DNA of 64,000 nucleotides from NCBI RefSeq assembly GCF_003342675.1, contig NZ_CP031148.1, positions 62,001-126,000 on the forward strand, in the 5' to 3' direction. The position numbers were made by a program, and so were the translations under genes. Every line of letters starts with the position of its first letter. The first letter of the stretch is position 1. Under the pieces are notes generated by a model. That model was not told the DNA's origin, did no database searches, and saw nothing but the letters and a program-made list of their open reading frames with translations. This DNA comes from Haloplanus rubicundus (GTDB taxonomy: Archaea > Halobacteriota > Halobacteria > Halobacteriales > Haloferacaceae). Shown here piece by piece: positions 61,939 to 64,000 of this stretch.

Positions 61939-63821
61939 TGAGTCAGGAAGCTTCACAACCGGCTGGCGGCTCTCGGCTCACCAACGGGACTAACTCTGTA
62001 ACCCCGACTGAGGCGGGTAACTTGCCCGAATCCACTCACGAGTTACCTACCCCTTCGGAGCGAGCCGCAGAGTTCGACCGAACGTTTCCTAATCGGTCAT
62101 CGCTTCCGCTCACTCGACGCCACGGCCGCCGCCTGCGACGCTCGCTCGTCGAGGTCGAGTATATCACCCGGACGACCGACACGGTGTCTCCGATGGAAGA
62201 CTCGCAATCGGTAAATGAGGTTCGTCGGATCGACCCGCTGACCTGGGGCGCGGCCGTCGAGGACTTGCTTGAATCGCACGAACGAATGCGGAATACGACG
62301 CTGAATTTCAAACACGACGACGGGACCGAGTGGTCGCGTCCGTCTGAAAATCGTTGGACAGAGGGCTATCAGAAACGCTACTTCGCGCAGATGAAAGGCT
62401 GGCTCCGTGAACTGACCGGTGGAACCCGGCCGAGTGGTGGGGAAACAGAACCGTCGTATGCAAATCCGACGATCTGCCTCATCACTCGGTCGGCATCCAG
62501 TACGCCGGATGGTGACCGGCTCGCCCCAACTGATCACGACGCGGCACTCGCTGACTCTTGGTCGGACGTGTATCATACGCTCCGAAACGTCATGCGGTCG
62601 CTCGGCTTCGAACTCGGCGAAGACTGGCAGTACGACCGCCGGCAGGAACCCCACACCGGAAAGCGAGGATCGCACGGGACGAATACCTGCTACGGTCACG
62701 AACACATCGTCTTGGTCGTCGACGGCTCGATCACGCCGGGCGCCCTTCGGAAAGTCGTCGAGAAACACGTCGACGCCTGCGAACCGGCCGGCCCCGACGC
62801 CCACGATCTCGACGTACCGAACTGGGACGCAAACCCCGATGCCGTCGGAACAGTCGAGTGCTTCGATCCCGACGACGTGGAGGATATCGCCGCATACGTG
62901 GCGTCGTACTGTTCCATCCAGCCGACGGACCTGCTCGAACGGAGTACGGAGTACCAAGCGTGGGCGGCTGTCAAACACGCGACGAACACGCGCACGATCT
63001 CGCGCTCGGTCGCGGCGAAACACGCGGCGAAAGCTGACCGCTGTCGACAGCGGGCCGAAGATCCGAAAACGGAACAGGAACACGATCACGGGGGAGAGGT
63101 CGTGAAAGCGGCCGACGGCGCCCACCATCACGTAGAATGTGCTGAGTGTGGGTCGGCGCACGATATACCTCAAGAGACGCTGTCTCGCGCCCGACTCGAC
63201 GCTGACAAAGGTCACGATGGCGACCTACCCCCGCGCGGCGGCCACGCCGAGATTGATGATCAAGAAGAGGACGATCAGTCGCGTCAAGAGGAACTGCGCG
63301 AGCGATGGCCTTCGGCTGACTCCGCGGCGACGTTCGGTGAATCGCTGAAACGAACTCGGGTTCGTTCACACATTCGCCGAATTCTGGAACACGAACCGTC
63401 GATTACTGCGCCTCGTCTCGCTGGTCGTATCGGTGAGCCGCCCGATCTCGTCGAGGACCTGCTCGAAGAGGAGCGCCGTGGGACCGATCCGGATGAAGTG
63501 GTCGGCTTCGAGAATCCATCCGAACCGTCGTGGAACCTGACGAGTGTCGAGGTGAACGGTGAGGAGCATACTGTCGCCTGCGATGGCGGGGGTCCCGAAA
63601 TGATCTGCGTCAGAAAGCCGTGGGAAAAGATTCGGCGTGAGACGAAGCTCGGAAGGGAGGACGCTGATCGAACGAAGTGGCGATGTGGAAAGTGCAACTT
63701 TGCGACCTACGATCCAGATACGATGGCCGGACACCTCGTCGAATGCCTCAACTGTTGGCGTCATCTCGATCTCGAAATCATTGATGACGTGCTGCTCGTA
63801 GACCGGCCTCCACGCTCCTGA
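61938..63821 (+). CDS. HUH-type replication initiator (Rep), large form
   Basis: 627 residues. The HUH motif GHEHIVLVV has His254 and His256, and the nicking motif is YVASY with Tyr320 and Tyr324. A Cys/His zinc site follows (HHHVECAECGSAH), then an acidic linker, a winged-helix-like segment (RSHIRRILEHEPSITAPRLAG) and a last zinc finger (CGKCNFATYDPDTMAGHLVEC). The extra C-terminal domains are not seen in the other Rep here. It should start rolling-circle replication of the excised element. Confidence 0.8.
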   Translation: MSQEASQPAGGSRLTNGTNSVTPTEAGNLPESTHELPTPSERAAEFDRTFPNRSSLPLTRRHGRRLRRSLVEVEYITRTTDTVSPMEDSQSVNEVRRIDPLTWGAAVEDLLESHERMRNTTLNFKHDDGTEWSRPSENRWTEGYQKRYFAQMKGWLRELTGGTRPSGGETEPSYANPTICLITRSASSTPDGDRLAPTDHDAALADSWSDVYHTLRNVMRSLGFELGEDWQYDRRQEPHTGKRGSHGTNTCYGHEHIVLVVDGSITPGALRKVVEKHVDACEPAGPDAHDLDVPNWDANPDAVGTVECFDPDDVEDIAAYVASYCSIQPTDLLERSTEYQAWAAVKHATNTRTISRSVAAKHAAKADRCRQRAEDPKTEQEHDHGGEVVKAADGAHHHVECAECGSAHDIPQETLSRARLDADKGHDGDLPPRGGHAEIDDQEEDDQSRQEELRERWPSADSAATFGESLKRTRVRSHIRRILEHEPSITAPRLAGRIGEPPDLVEDLLEEERRGTDPDEVVGFENPSEPSWNLTSVEVNGEEHTVACDGGGPEMICVRKPWEKIRRETKLGREDADRTKWRCGKCNFATYDPDTMAGHLVECLNCWRHLDLEIIDDVLLVDRPPRS

Positions 63822-63885
63822 TTTTCACTTTCACCCGGGTAGATTGCCCGCTTAAGTCTAGTCTAGAATAACAGTTCATTGTAGT

Positions 63886-64000
63886 ATGTCAACGAACGAA
63901 ACCCCGTCGTTCGACGAACTCGACCCGGTAGAATCGACCCCTGAAACGTCCGGCTCTGACTGGATCAATCCTGAAACCGGCGAGAAGTTCGTCGGTGAGA
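63886..64000 (+). CDS. Gene cut by the right edge of the window
   Basis: Open from ATG 63886 (MSTNETPSFDELDPVES) to the edge, 38 codons. The piece SDWINPETGEKFVGE looks like the start of an OB-fold or similar beta domain, but too little is visible to name it. GTCTAGTCTAGAATAAC upstream is a likely promoter. Confidence 0.5.
   Translation, partial: MSTNETPSFDELDPVESTPETSGSDWINPETGEKFVGE

Larger units (their letters stand above)
60855..64000. mobile_element. Second integrative element, starting at tRNA-Met (right end outside window)
   Basis: From the 3' end of an intact tRNA gene onward: small zinc proteins, an HNH protein and an HUH Rep, all on one strand with overlapping ends, in a composition AT-richer than the host. 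tRNA 3' ends are common archaeal integration targets. The integrase and far attachment site are not in view, so the call is inference. Confidence 0.6.

Overview
The window is from a haloarchaeon (order Halobacteriales). The core genes are very GC-rich, the proteins are acidic, and many starts sit about 25-30 bases after a TATA-like box with no room for a leader. Archaeal information-processing genes are present (replication factor C, RPA, SRP54, eIF-1A, archaeal TyrRS, class I CCA enzyme, doubled histone), together with Tat-type lipoproteins, halocyanin and the archaeal NAD-dependent glucose-6-phosphate dehydrogenase Azf. Five tRNA genes are present; Arg(TCT) and Met(CAT) carry introns.

Layout. 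1-7.7 kb: rfc subunit (cut by the left edge), RNase Z, a universal stress protein, a small membrane protein with a damaged start region, DUF460, DUF2391, TyrRS, eIF-1A. 7.7-12.8 kb: a haem-copper oxidase-like cluster (small subunit, CuA subunit II fused to halocyanin, subunit I, haem O synthase, two membrane proteins). 13-15.4 kb: BCCT transporter and a RelBE-like toxin-antitoxin pair. 15.4-32 kb: chromosomal housekeeping (tRNA-Arg, YccF, UPF0200/UPF0201, a 90-base tandem repeat, gamma carbonic anhydrase-like protein, YjbQ, MgtE-like pair, MFS, SRP54, lipoproteins, tRNA-Val, DUF192, soluble chemotaxis transducer, ABC exporter, REC-PAS-PAS kinase, creatininase family, MptD). 32.2-33.0 kb: azf.

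32.8-45.8 kb is an AT-richer integrative element. It carries a tyrosine integrase, an HUH-type Rep overlapping an HTH-HNH gene, a second HNH gene, zinc-finger proteins, a pentapeptide-repeat membrane protein, a membrane metallopeptidase-like protein and a 2H phosphoesterase. It is flanked on the left by intact azf and on the right by a broken duplicate of the azf 3' part. 46-60.7 kb returns to the chromosome: DUF309, small zinc proteins, tRNA-Arg(GCG) with a repeat array, RPA-like protein, a large SipW-type secreted protein, histone next to histone deacetylase, CCA enzyme, tRNA-Asn, an ABC substrate-binding protein with a fused double permease, GtrA and a sulfatase-fold enzyme. From tRNA-Met (60.75 kb) to the right edge a second element begins: two small zinc-ribbon proteins, an HNH protein and another HUH Rep in a chain of overlapping genes, then a gene cut by the edge.

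Strongest unexplained signals: (1) all three minus-strand tRNA genes have extra truncated copies of their own 3' end just downstream, each folded into a palindrome; (2) both mobile elements couple a small HNH gene to the HUH Rep by start/stop overlap; (3) the oxidase-like subunit I lacks the usual active-site tyrosine four residues after its helix VI histidine; (4) two tandem duplications, one of which breaks a reading frame.
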